A DNA stretch of 37,500 nucleotides from Mesostigma viride. Taxonomy: Eukaryota; Streptophyta; Mesostigmatophyceae; Mesostigmatales; Mesostigmataceae. Below, in pieces: positions 10,013 to 19,237 of the stretch (within the stretch, counting starts at the first letter, position 1; the number at the start of each line of letters is the position of its first letter). A program made the translations under genes and the position numbers. The stretch lies in contig RPFO01000156.1 of the NCBI GenBank assembly GCA_009746045.1, positions 6,156,725-6,194,224 on the forward strand, given 5' to 3'. Below the pieces are notes generated by a model that had not been told where the DNA came from, ran no database searches, and saw only the letters and a program-made list of their open reading frames with translations.

Positions 10013-10840
10013 ATTGGCACCTTTAAGGAAGTGCTGCCAAGCGTGGCAACAATACACCACAGCTAAGAGTTCCTGCTGGTGTACAGGATAGTTACGCTCC
10101 GCAGGGAGCATTGTCCTAGAGATATACTCAATTGGCTGTAAGCCCTGACCCTGATCCTGGAGAAGGACACCACCTATAGCTACTTTACTAGCATCTGTAG
10201 CCACAACAAAGGGTTTAGTAGTATCCGGTAGGATGAGTACAGGAGGGGAAAGGAGTAGGGATTTTAGGCACTGAAAAGCCGACTGACATTCACTACTCCA
10301 AACAAAGGGGATATCCTTCTTTAATAAATGATTAATAGGGGCTGCTATAGTTGCGAAACGCGGGATAAAACGCCTATAGTAAGAAGCAATTCCTAGGAAA
10401 CTACGTACACCTTTAACGTCGGTAGGAGTAGGCCATTCCTGAATTGACTTAGTTTTATCCGGGTCGGTAGCGACCCCGGCATCTGACAGAACGTGCCCTA
10501 AAAATGGGACACTCCTACCCGAACGAACTTTAGCACGGCGCGCCCACAAAGAATTTTCAGCCATTATTTCTAATACTTTCTTTAAATCACGTAGGTGCGT
10601 TTCAAAATCAGGAGAGTAAATAAGAATATCATCTAAGTAAGCTTGAGCACAAGAACGGTCATGCTCAGATAAAGAAACAGAGGAGAAGGAAGGATCCTTT
10701 AGATCAGAGGACACCTGAGGAAGATGAGAATTTCCCATAACAGGTCTAAGCACTTCATTCATTAACATTTGAAAAGAGGCAGGCGAGTTACAGAGTCCCA
10801 TAGCCGCTACTCTAATGTCCATCTTCCCAGTAAAAGTCCT
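9998..10840 (-). pseudogene. Reverse transcriptase 3' half and RNase H (pol, middle part)
   Basis: The frame carries RT motifs MGLCNSPASFQ and the catalytic AYLDDILIYS box, then GVRSFLGIASYYRRFIP of the connection, and RNase H (FVVATDASKVAIGGVLLQ, HQQELLAVVYCCHAWQHFL). A stretch of about 30 residues between NEVLRPV and the YLDD box is longer than usual. The frame is cut from the 5' part of RT by the insertion at 10841-12583 and ends at 9998 just before the RNase H end, which continues one frame over. It is broken as annotated. Confidence 0.9.
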
Positions 10841-12583
10841 AAATTTAGGACCAAGTGGAATTAAAAAATATATATGCAAACATTAAAATTTGACCCTGGC
10901 ATTCGTGCCCATGACAGATAACACACTTTTTTAGTTTCTATCAAAAACCTGGGGTCAAATAATTACATTTAGTGCATGAATGGGCCCTGCCACCTGCCAG
11001 ACCTCAAAGCGCGAATTTGGCCAAAATGTGGGTTTTAGGACCATTAGGACCAATTATTGTCAACGCATGACCATGCTATCCACACGGTCCCTTGAGCATC
11101 TTACAAGCGCTAGGGGACCCTACGAGGCCTTGGGATGGCGGGGCAGCGTATAACAAGGCCATACCCTGCTGTGGCTGCCTCTATATATACGTGTGATTAA
11201 CGGTGTCACAGATGGTGCAGGTAATGCAATATAGGGTTGCATGGTTGCTGAGGTTGCCCGGCTTGAACATGGCCCACCCCTTGCGGTAAACTTTCTCTAA
11301 GCATATGCCAAACCTTCTTTGACATCACGGACATGCTGGCCACCACCCAGCGATGAAAAAACATTGCATTTGCGTTGCAACTAACACATGAATGCAGCCA
11401 AATCAAGTTACAAAACAACGTTGTGCTAACATGCAACGCTTTGTGAGCGAATTCAGGGTGCATGTAACACGTAAACCATACTGTATATACTGTCTGAGAA
11501 CACCCTGAACGACTGCAGGCCATAGGACCATGGTTTATAACTAACACATGAGTAAAACTGCTCTTACGCATGTGTGTTTTAGCTGCAGCGGACGACGAAG
11601 ATAGAGACGTAAAAAATTGTATGACGTAAACCAACTATGTGTGACAGTTATGTGCACAGAGAGCGTCCCCTCTTTTTAGGCATAGCTGGCTGACTCAAAA
11701 CACCACGACAGCGTTGCCAGTTACACTCATGATCTAGGACAACCCGGCACTTACCTGCTACTTACGTCGCCTCATTCCAGATGGTTGCAAAAAAGTCGCT
11801 GAAATCCGCAGCGAGGTCAGCTTTCCGAGAGCTGAGCGCACCAAAGCTGGCCAACCGGTTCGAAAATGATATAAACCACGCTTGTGCTGCGTTCTAGGTC
11901 CAAGAAATACCGAAAGTGAAGACCTATAAGGTGCGCTCGCTGCCCAGCCTGAACGTCCCTAAAACATGGTCGACAATGGAAATCGGGCAAGAATAATTAG
12001 AATATCACGGCCCAGGCGCTCCCATGTCAAATACTCCGTTTCTAAACTCCAGACTATAATAAAAATCGTCCAAAAAAATTTCCTGGCTTGATTCGCACCA
12101 CCATTGCTAATACACTAACATGTTTGTGCCAAAATCGACCCTCCGCGAGCAGGCGATCTGCGACCCATTTGTGTTGTGCCGCTGTGATACAGCGCTACAC
12201 ATAAAAACTTGCGCAGAAAATATTCACAGCCTTTAAGCATAACTAACAACCTTTCGTTTTTGCTACTGGGCGCCCGAAATGATAAACGCACGTGAAAACG
12301 CCGGCCACGATTGTCAGGTCGCCATATCCACCTCACTTCATTCCCGCACCCACTTTTTCGCTCCAAAATCGGTTATATTTTTGGTCGAGGTACCTACTTT
12401 CCCGCCATTATACCCGGTACCCGGGTACGGAATCCGGGTACCATGTGCCGGTACCACGGGTCGGGTACATCATGCCGGGTACGGTCCACATGGGGTACGG
12501 TCCATTTAGTGACCCCCCCCCCCGGTACCTCGGTTATAGTGACCACTAGGACGATTTAGGACAAAGTCCTAAATTTAGGACCG
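10841..12583. mobile_element. Non-coding insertion inside the RT gene
   Basis: About 1.7 kb splits the RT domain. Both edges carry the same 20 bases, AAAGTCCTAAATTTAGGACC (10843-10862 and 12563-12582). Because this contains a 16-bp perfect palindrome, GTCCTAAATTTAGGAC, the two copies are direct and inverted repeats at once. Further TTTAGGAC motifs lie just inside both ends (about 11034-11050 and 12554-12561). No protein of a known transposase could be read in any frame. The right part holds a cluster of GGTACC / CGGGTA motifs (12415-12535). It is probably a non-autonomous DNA element; exact ends and target duplication are not resolved. Confidence 0.65.
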
Positions 12584-12599
12584 TGGGATGATTAACACT

Positions 12600-13168
12600 A
12601 AACTGGTAATGACCAAAAGGGGTAGCAAAGGCGGTTTTATGGCAATCCTCAGGAGCTATCCGCAACTGCCAAAAACCATCCGCACAATCCAGTACTGTGA
12701 AACAAGTGGAACCTTTAACCTATCATCAATACGAGGTAGAGGGTATTTAGACTTCACAGTAATATCATTCAACTTCCTATAATCAGTAACTAGGCGAAAC
12801 TTGCCATTTGGCTTAGGAACTAACAGGACACCAGCTGAGTAGGGGGAGTTACTAGGCTCTATCAATCCTGCTTCTAATAGCGACACTAAAATCTGTTTTA
12901 GTTCCTTTAATTCGGTAGGGCCCATTCTATACATCGGAGAGTGCGTAGGAACTGCACCGTCCTTGATAACTACACGGTGTAAAACAGAACGAGGAGGAGG
13001 ATAAGAAGGAGTCTTTTCTTCAAAAACCTTTGAGGAATCTATCACAGCCATGTATCTTACTATTTCATTTTCAGTAAATCCCACTCCTATTGTATCCACT
13101 GTGTTTATATCTATATCCACACTATTATTAGTGATAGGTATCTCCTGTACTTCTAACTGAAGGAACAT
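12600..13168 (-). pseudogene. Reverse transcriptase 5' half (pol)
   Basis: Typical Ty3/gypsy RT start: [19 protein letters not shown], then [20 protein letters not shown], then [20 protein letters not shown] and LPRIDD. After LPRIDDRL the frame slips by one base near 12714 and the sequence continues in a neighbouring frame with a [12 protein letters not shown] box and a KTAF box up to about 12595, where the insertion starts. The start overlaps the protease frame by 16 bases. Confidence 0.88.
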
Positions 13169-13653
13169 ACATATAAATATCCATATTCCTTTAGTTCAGA
13201 ACGCAACTCATCATTGGACATTAATACTTCAGGTATAGGTCTTACAGGAGGATCAACAGGTGTAGGAGGAGTAATATCTACCAAGGATAAATTTTCCAAT
13301 CTATAATGACGTTCAGGTACCCAGTAAGAGCTATCTGGAAACCAAATGACCATGGTATCATAATTAATAGTAATCTTATTATCCTGGTGCCAATCTAATC
13401 CTAGTAATACATCAGCGGTAGTGATAGGGCCTATAGTGGCCGTCAGGTTGACAGTACGTCCTTGTATAACCATGGGAAGGGACACCGTACCCGGGGAATG
13501 ACTGGTGCGACCATCAGCATAATGAACAGTAACGGGTTTGGTGTGAGGGGTAGGGACTAGTCCTAAACGCCTAACTAGGGCTTCGCTCACAAAGGAGCTA
13601 GCCGCACCGCTATCTACCAACACAGAGACATTCAAGAGTTCATCAGCATGCAA
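13153..13653 (-). pseudogene. Aspartic protease (pol, 5' part)
   Basis: The active-site motif is VLVDSGAASSFVSEALVRRL (DSG early in the frame), followed by a retropepsin-like fold including a second hydrophobic motif (ADVLLGLDWH). The protease cleaves the Gag-Pol precursor. The frame is open from 13653; sequence of matching character upstream (13654-13806) lies in another frame, so a single-base shift separates it from the linker to gag. Confidence 0.88.
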
Positions 13654-13808
13654 AAGGGTCTACAACAGTGTGAGGGACGGTTAAACCACCATTCAAGAAC
13701 ATAAGAGGACGCACACGTAGTGGTAGGGAAGATTCAGCTCCTACAGAGGTTATAAAAACAGGCAGGCAAAAATTTTTATCTGGGGTACTATCTAAGGACC
13801 TGTCCAGG

Positions 13809-15566
13809 TTACCCCCGGCTGACAGGCCTACTGTTCCCCCTCCCCCCCAAATCCATAGGAACTAACCCCGAAGAAGACCCTGGCGAAAAAGCCACTGCTG
13901 GAGGGTCACGAGGGAGCGAAGAGGGTGCGGGAGCCTGATTATCATAGGGGAACCCTGGGGATCCTGTCTGCACAGCATTCAGCCTACTAGGGGTAGCTGA
14001 AGGAATGCGTCCTGAAGTAGGACGAATAGGAGCACGCTGAGGGGTACGAGGAGGGCGAGCGTCGGGATGAGGGGGAGCACCCGAAAGGAACTTGGGGCAC
14101 TCACGTTTAAGATGACCTACTTCCTTACAATGATAGCATGTGATATGAGAGACATCAAGGGCTGAAAGGTCAGTAACACAGATATCTAATTCTTCTACAT
14201 AGGAGTTCTCCTCCTCAGGGGTAAGGATAATATTATTAATACGGGAACGGGTAGGAAGAGAAGGGGTGGTGAAGAAATCTGCTACACGCAAGAGATGCTG
14301 GCGCACATGCTTGAGGGGCAGATCAGTAAAACGGTAGGCAGAGAACTGGCGCTTGACTTCACGTAATAAGGGTCTACTGAGGCCTTGGAGGAAGCGAGCA
14401 CGTACTTCTGCACCCGACAAATCCCTAATTCGTACCATCTGAGCATCAAACTCTTTCATATACTCCTTAAATGATTTAGTACCCTGCTGCAAGGTACCAA
14501 AGGCTAATCTATCCTGCCAATCTGAATCAGGAGGGACTAAATGGTTCTCTAAACGCTTAAACAATTCTGCTACAGAGTTAGGGTAGGCATGAGAGGCCAA
14601 AGACTCACACTGAATGAGGTTAGCAAGCTCAGGAGTAATACAGGTTGTAAGATAGTGAGGAACTAATACAGCATCAGAAAGACGCCATCTATTATGATTC
14701 TGCCACGACTCCGTGTTCTGGGTAAGCAACATAATAAAGGTGAAAAACTGTTGAGGGGTAGACTTGACATCCAGCTTGGGAAGGTTAGCAAAGAGGGGAA
14801 GAGCAGGGGGCTTAGGGGGATTAGAAGAGTCAGTTTTTCCCATAGGGCCACTATCTTCCACTGCTACATAAGCGGGATAGAAGGAAGGAAGAGGAAAAGT
14901 CTTGGGTAGGGGTCTAGAAGGGGCCACCGTTTCAGGCTGGTGCCCATAAGAGAAGGGGACAGTATATTGCTCACGAAGAGAGGAATAGGCAAAATGATCA
15001 TAATTTCTATCATCTAGGGCATGGTGCTGAAATCACTATTAACTTCTAAATCAGCCACACGGGTAGGGACCTGGGCTGCCTCATAGGCCGTCTCAGGGTA
15101 GGACCAGGAAGCAGGTGGGTAAAAGGGAACTGCACTAGGGCGCCCAGAAGGACCGACAGGGGCAGAGGCACGACCCGTGTTAAGAGCAGGCATGGAAGGC
15201 ACAGGGTGGGAAGGAGGCCTAAAACATTGTTAGTTAGTGAGGACCTGCTGGAGGGTTGAGCCAAGGTTGCAGGAGGGGCAGGGGCCTGGTTCAGGGTAAG
15301 GGAAGGGTCATCACTAAATCTGACTTGCATACGTTGACGTTGTTCATAGGTAGGAGGGGTAAGTGAGGGACGACGGCGACCATCAGCAAGAGGAGAAGGA
15401 GGTGAGGCACGAAGTTACCTTGAGGAGTGAGATGGTGCACCGTTTCAAGTGAGTCCCGTCGGTTACCACGATTGTTGTTATGGTTGTTATTATTATTATT
15501 ATTATTATTACTCATAGTAGGAGTATTGGTAGGTATAGGCGACATGTTACCACCCACTGGATCCAT
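13809..15566 (-). pseudogene. gag with CCHC zinc knuckle, frame broken
   Basis: The start is likely at 15566 (MDPVGGNMSPIP), followed by a poly-Asn run encoded by an AAT microsatellite (15482-15511). At least two frame changes between 15400 and 15010 split the N-terminal part. From 14927 a 372-codon frame is intact and contains a retrotransposon Gag capsid-like region (about 60-240, with LENHLVPPDSDWQDRLAFGT and MKEFDAQMVRIRDLSGAEVR) and a nucleocapsid knuckle CYHCKEVGHLKREC (264-277). The tail is Pro/Arg-rich. Gag forms the virus-like particle that packages the RNA. Confidence 0.88.
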
Positions 15567-15690
15567 TTTTGTTTAAGTAAATGATCAAAAATCTAACTGA
15601 AAGCAACAAGGATAAAGGACAAGGCCTAATATAAGGCAAGGAAAGAAAAGGAAAAGATTTTAATGGCTTAAAAGAAGGAAACAATTTAAA

Positions 15691-16083
15691 TCAATCCTTT
15701 TTAACAACAGTAATGGATAGGGAACCGAATTCTAAGGTGAGAGGAGTATCTAAGCTAGATGAGGATGCAGCCCTCTTAGGGGGAGACGAAGGAGGGGTAG
15801 CAAAATCTAGAGCTTCTACAGGAGGGCGACCATGAGGAGTAGAACGTACGTGTAGGCCTAGATCTGATACGCTATGGTCTATAAGGAATTGTTGAGCTTC
15901 CTCGAAGGTAACAAATTTCTTATACCTAATTACATTATATGTACGATTTTGCACTATCTTCCTAGCATCTGACCAAGAGAGGAAAATGGCTGACCATTGA
16001 GGGGTAATAACTACGTAATACTTAGCTAAACTATTATCACTAGATGAATGGGAAGGCGCAGTAAAAACACGACGTTGACTCAT
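15691..16083 (-). CDS. Small ORF with RNase H1 N-terminal (viroplasmin-like) domain
   Basis: A 130-codon ORF upstream of gag. Residues about 21-70 (KYYVVITPQWSAIFLSW ... NVIRYKKFVTFEEAQQFL) match the pattern of the RNase H1 N-terminal hybrid-binding domain: Tyr-Tyr-x-Val, a Trp followed by acid/Lys, and a xYKxFxTxEEAxxFL end. That fold binds RNA or RNA-DNA hybrids. The tail is Ser/Pro-rich (ATPPSSPPKRAASSSS). It is unbroken, unlike gag. Standard Ty3/gypsy elements lack such an ORF. Family assignment is by pattern memory, not by search. Confidence 0.72.
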   Translation of the reverse strand: MSQRRVFTAPSHSSSDNSLAKYYVVITPQWSAIFLSWSDARKIVQNRTYNVIRYKKFVTFEEAQQFLIDHSVSDLGLHVRSTPHGRPPVEALDFATPPSSPPKRAASSSSLDTPLTLEFGSLSITVVKKD

Positions 16084-16601
16084 GATAACTCACCTGGCGT
16101 GTCTTGTGATGTCAAGCTAGACGAGGTAGGGGTAGGCGACTTAGCTGGACGATCTGGATCACCGAAAGAAGAAGGAGGGCGGAGTTTCCAGCTCTCGTCC
16201 TAAGTCAGCGGCCGGATATCCAGCGCTCGTCCTAACACAGCGCCCCGTAACTCTGCGGGTGCGGCCGTCTAATAAAGCAGCAGCACAAGGAAAAAGGTGT
16301 AGGTACTGCGACGCTAATCGTCTCCGAACAGTAATACTCCCCTATCTAAGACAGGAAACAACCGTAAGCAGGAAAACAAGGCGAAGGACAGGCTAACTAC
16401 GAAAGGATTTATCCGCTGCGAGCAGGTCTAGCTTCTAGGTAGAGCGTGTCCCGAAACGGGCAGCACTACTCTCCTAGCTTGAAGGCGACCCGCCCATTAC
16501 CTATCAAGGAAGTGTCGACTTCTTGTTCCTGGACGCGGAAGGGGTCTTGAAAAGGTGTATGTGGCAAGGGATAGTCGTCTCGTTCACTACCTACTGAAGT
16601 T
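16084..16601 (-). other. 5' leader of the chromovirus
   Basis: About 520 bases between the primer binding site and the first ORF. This is where the packaging signal would lie. A diverged tandem repeat, agctctcgtcctaa / agcgctcgtcctaa, is visible near 16190-16235. No ORF with support. Confidence 0.55.
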
Positions 16602-16613
16602 CCTCCGGAACCA
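16602..16613 (-). other. Primer binding site
   Basis: On the sense (minus) strand TGGTTCCGGAGG begins one base after the 5' LTR. TGG is the complement of the CCA end of a tRNA, as expected for minus-strand priming. I could not assign the tRNA. Confidence 0.7.
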
Positions 16614-16614
16614 T

Positions 16615-17187
16615 TGTTACGCCGCGGATATCTACCTCCACCTCTACCTCTAATGGGCCTGATACTACCTAAACTGGTCAGGCCTCCTCTACTTAACCCT
16701 CTGGCGAAAGACGAACGTGACGGAGCTGATCTCAATGCATTAACGTAAGTGTTACTATAATACGCCATACAACCATTTATCAAAACCCGTTTACTCCAGG
16801 AATAGAGGAAGGAAACACAACTACACTGCCGTGACCCAAGCCTAAATGTGTTAATTCATTTAACACACGCCGAGTGCACACACAAGGGGTAGAACGCGCA
16901 TAAATGGTCACCAACGGTCCAACACGCTCGGGCCGACATGGCCCTCGCCTACAGATGCACGCTGGTCCACTACATCTACTGATGCACGCTGGTCCACTAC
17001 ATTCTACCACAGGATCAGGACCACTGGTAAAGTACGCGGCGCGGCGCCCAACGGCACCCAATGTACCACAGTACTGTTACGAGGACAATAATGTCCCGGT
17101 AGGAGCCTAAACGTAAACCTAGGGACAACCGAGGCAAAAGACCTAATTTACGTCCGTAACTACAACGAATTGTTACGCGACGTAACA
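16615..17187 (-). repeat. 5' LTR
   Basis: 573 bp, same ends as the 3' LTR, with differences only at 16845, 16853 and 17026 relative to 4847, 4855 and 5028. In the sense direction it contains the promoter and the RNA start; a TATTATAG motif lies at about 16754-16761 on the minus strand. Confidence 0.96.
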
Positions 17188-17192
17188 GCTAC
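17188..17192. repeat. Target-site duplication GCTAC, right copy
   Basis: Matches 4612-4616. Confidence 0.93.
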
Positions 17193-17420
17193 TTCCTGCA
17201 AGGCCGGGTGGGAATGTAAACAACACTTGCTCTACCAGGTGCACCAATTAAGGGCACCTGCACCACGTCATGCTGTCTCGGAGCTCAACCCAACTAAGGG
17301 GAGCCCGGCATGGGGGGGAAGATCATCGTTGATCGCTATACAAGAGCTAGGCCGGCATGGCTTCTCAACCTGAGAGAGCGTCTCTCTGCATAGGCATAGC
17401 ATGGCTGAATTCTTAATGCA
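17188..17420 (-). repeat. Right arm of the fold-back (3' UTR of an inverted ORF1 retroposon)
   Basis: The reverse complement of this stretch aligns with 4263-4475: shared blocks include GTGTTGTTTACATTCCCACC, CTTGCAGGAAGTAGC, GGTGCAGGTGCCCT, GGCTCCCCTTAG and TGAGAAGCCATGCC. Divergence is moderate with several indels, so the pair is much older than the chromovirus that separates it. Confidence 0.8.
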
Positions 17421-17490
17421 ACATCCATGGGAGATCCCATTATAGGCATGGCTTGGCTAAATTCTGAAGGCATCATCCATGGGGCAAGAA
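17391..17490. repeat. Short tandem duplication
   Basis: taggcatagcatggctgaat...aacatccatggg is repeated as taggcatggcttggctaaat...catcatccatgggg. It lies where the ORF1 frame meets the fold-back arm. Confidence 0.7.
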
Positions 17491-18665
17491 TGTCGCGCTT
17501 AAATGCCGTGAGAAGAGTCGTCGGGGTCTCATCTGCCGGCTGGTCGAAGTGCATGACGATGACATTGCACATGGCGCTGCGCTGGGTGCGGTCGGCCTCC
17601 TCGCGGAGGTCGAGGGCTTGTTGCTTGAGCTGTGCCGCGATGGTGGAGGTGGTGGAGGTGGTGTGGTGCTCAGTTGAGCAGGTCCGCCCAGGTCTGGGTG
17701 GGATCGAGGGGCGTCGCCACCTGGGCCAGCGGGTGCCGGGCGTGGCGGCAATGTCCTTCACTGCCTGGGCGGTGATGCCTGCGGTGTTTTGCAGGCACTC
17801 GATGGCGATGGCGGTGTCCTTGAGGCGCTGGTCGATGCATGTCGAGGAGCTGGGCCTTGAGGGCGGCGGTGGAGGTGGAGGTGGCAGTGGAGGTGGAGGC
17901 GAGGAGGGTGGAGGTGGAGGTGACGGTGGTGGAAATGTGGGGGAGCTCAGCAGCCAGCGTGCCGTGAATTGCACCGCCACACCTGTAGCAAGGGGGGTCA
18001 CGTGCTGCTCGAAAGCTCATTTAAGGAGGGTGCGGACGATGGATTCTGTCGCGGCGGTTGGAGGGGGGGCCCAGATCTCGACGTCGGAGCGCCCGAGGAG
18101 GGAGCAGAGGGCGAAGCACTGGAGCCGGGGGCGTTTCATGCGGGGAATGATGTCAAGATCATTGGTGGTGCCAGGAAGGCCGTTGGCCCAGCGGCCGCGG
18201 TTGTGGGATATGAGGTGTAAGCACAGACCTACAAGCGAGGCGTGCGTGACGTACGAAAAACACGTCTTCCATGAAGGCTCCCGGGGTTGAGTCCAGAAGC
18301 CAGGTGCGTTGATGTCAAAGGCGATCTCGTCCCAGTGCGGCTCGGCAGGGCGACTGCGCTTGGGCTCAGGCGATACAGATGGCGAGGCAAGCCCGGGGGC
18401 AACCACCAGTGCGCGACTAACTAGTGTCACCGCTGCCTTCCGGACCTGAGGGCGAAGCTGCAGACGTATTTTCAGGGCTTAACGCAGCCGCCAGGCTGCG
18501 TTGTGTAGATGAGCGTTTGCTCGTCATATATTGCGTAATAGAGCCCGATCTTCGGAAAATTATATCAGTGGGTGCATGCGTCTTATAGAAAGACGAAGCG
18601 ATTGTGATATGCACGGCCGAATTTGGTGCCCAAATGTGAAAGTTATGAGCTCCGCCGTCAGCCAT
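17434..18665 (-). pseudogene. N-terminal part of an L1-type ORF1, frame broken
   Basis: Read on the minus strand from ATG 18665 (MADGGAHNFH) with at least two frame changes (about 18425 and 18017). It has an unrecognised N-terminal region (HWDEIAFDINAPGFW), a possible partial knuckle (CYRCGGAIH), a long Pro run, a helical segment (TSTIAAQLKQQALDLREEAD) and the start of the RRM-like domain (RSAMCNVIVMHFDQPADETP). It then stops matching, and the sequence runs into the fold-back arm. The RRM end and the C-terminal domain are missing here but present in the left copy, so the two halves come from two copies in opposite orientation. ORF2 is absent in both. Confidence 0.6.
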
Positions 18666-18689
18666 AGCTACCTCGTGGCTCGTGGCTGG

Positions 18690-19043
18690 GAGATCATGTA
18701 GCACATATCGGCGCCTGCGCAGCTCGTAGGGCACCTAGCTCGCACCAACCAGGTAGACACCTCACGTGGCCCCCCCGCAGGACTGCGACCAGCTCAGCCT
18801 GGCCGGCACCTCCTGACGTGGGCCGGGCCCAGTGATGTTAGACGCCGCAAGGCCCGCACCTTCAGAGAACAGCTAGTAGAGGACATGGGGGGCCTAGGCC
18901 TCTCCGTGATTTGGAAGAAGATGATGGACAAGGCCAAGTGGGCCCAGGTCATAGAGGACAACGAGCCCCCCCCTGTGGGGAAGCGCCCGCGTGTGCAAAC
19001 CCGCGCGGGAGGCACGCCAGACAGCTCCCCTAGGGCAGCGTGA
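18690..19043 (+). pseudogene. C-terminal fragment of a LINE reverse transcriptase (ORF2)
   Basis: After an in-frame TAG the frame reads QLVGHLART, then TWAGPSDVRRRKARTFREQL, VEDMGGLGLSVIWKKMM and DKAKWAQVIEDN, ending at TGA 19041-19043. This is the usual tail of L1/RTE-like ORF2 proteins: a GHxxRM box, a short linker, then an L-x-D-x(4)-LGLS...W...M-x-D+x-W motif. The RT and endonuclease domains are absent, so it is a strongly 5'-truncated copy. It lies back to back with the ORF1 remnant on the other strand. Confidence 0.65.
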
Positions 19044-19222
19044 GGCTGTCTAGATAGATGTTGTAGTTAGAATGCTGTTAGAAAGATGTTGTAGGTAGCT
19101 GATGTAGATAGATTAGACCGGTAGGACTGTTTGCACCCATCCATCCATCCATCGGGGTTAATGCTCCGTGACTCCCCAACGGGAGCACGAGTCTAATTAA
19201 TTAATTAATTAATCGGAGTCTG
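19044..19222 (+). mobile_element. LINE 3' UTR with hairpin and (TTAA)n tail
   Basis: The 3' UTR contains a repeat of agatgttgtag, an (ATCC)n run at 19137-19153, then a hairpin TGCTCCgtgactccccaacGGGAGCA (19162-19187) and an (AATT)n tail. The hairpin and tail occur at two more places in the window (19724-19809 and 25290-25370). LINE reverse transcriptases commonly recognise a 3' stem-loop plus short-repeat tail, so this is the likely priming module. Confidence 0.65.
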
Positions 19223-19237
19223 TTCCTAATTAATTAA

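Larger units (their letters stand above)
4617..17187 (-). mobile_element. Ty3/gypsy LTR retrotransposon of the chromovirus type
   Basis: A complete 12.6-kb insertion on the minus strand, bounded by 573-bp LTRs that begin TGTTACG and end CGTAACA and flanked by the 5-bp duplication GCTAC. The order in the sense direction is 5' LTR, primer binding site, small ORF with an RNase H1 N-terminal domain, gag with a CCHC knuckle, protease, reverse transcriptase, RNase H, integrase with chromodomain, a long extra ORF, polypurine tract, 3' LTR. The RT-RNase H-integrase order defines Ty3/gypsy and the chromodomain places it with the chromoviruses. The LTRs differ at only 3 of 573 positions (4847, 4855, 5028), so insertion was recent. 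Yet gag and pol carry several frame breaks and the RT gene is split by another insertion (10841-12583), so this copy cannot be autonomous as it stands. Confidence 0.96.

Noticed and set aside
11206-11634. 142-codon open frame inside the RT insertion
   Set aside because: No recognisable pattern and composition like the surrounding non-coding sequence.
16466-16783. 105-codon open frame across the 5' LTR and leader
   Set aside because: Its first half is also present in the 3' LTR, where it ends differently; no domain pattern and it crosses the primer binding site.
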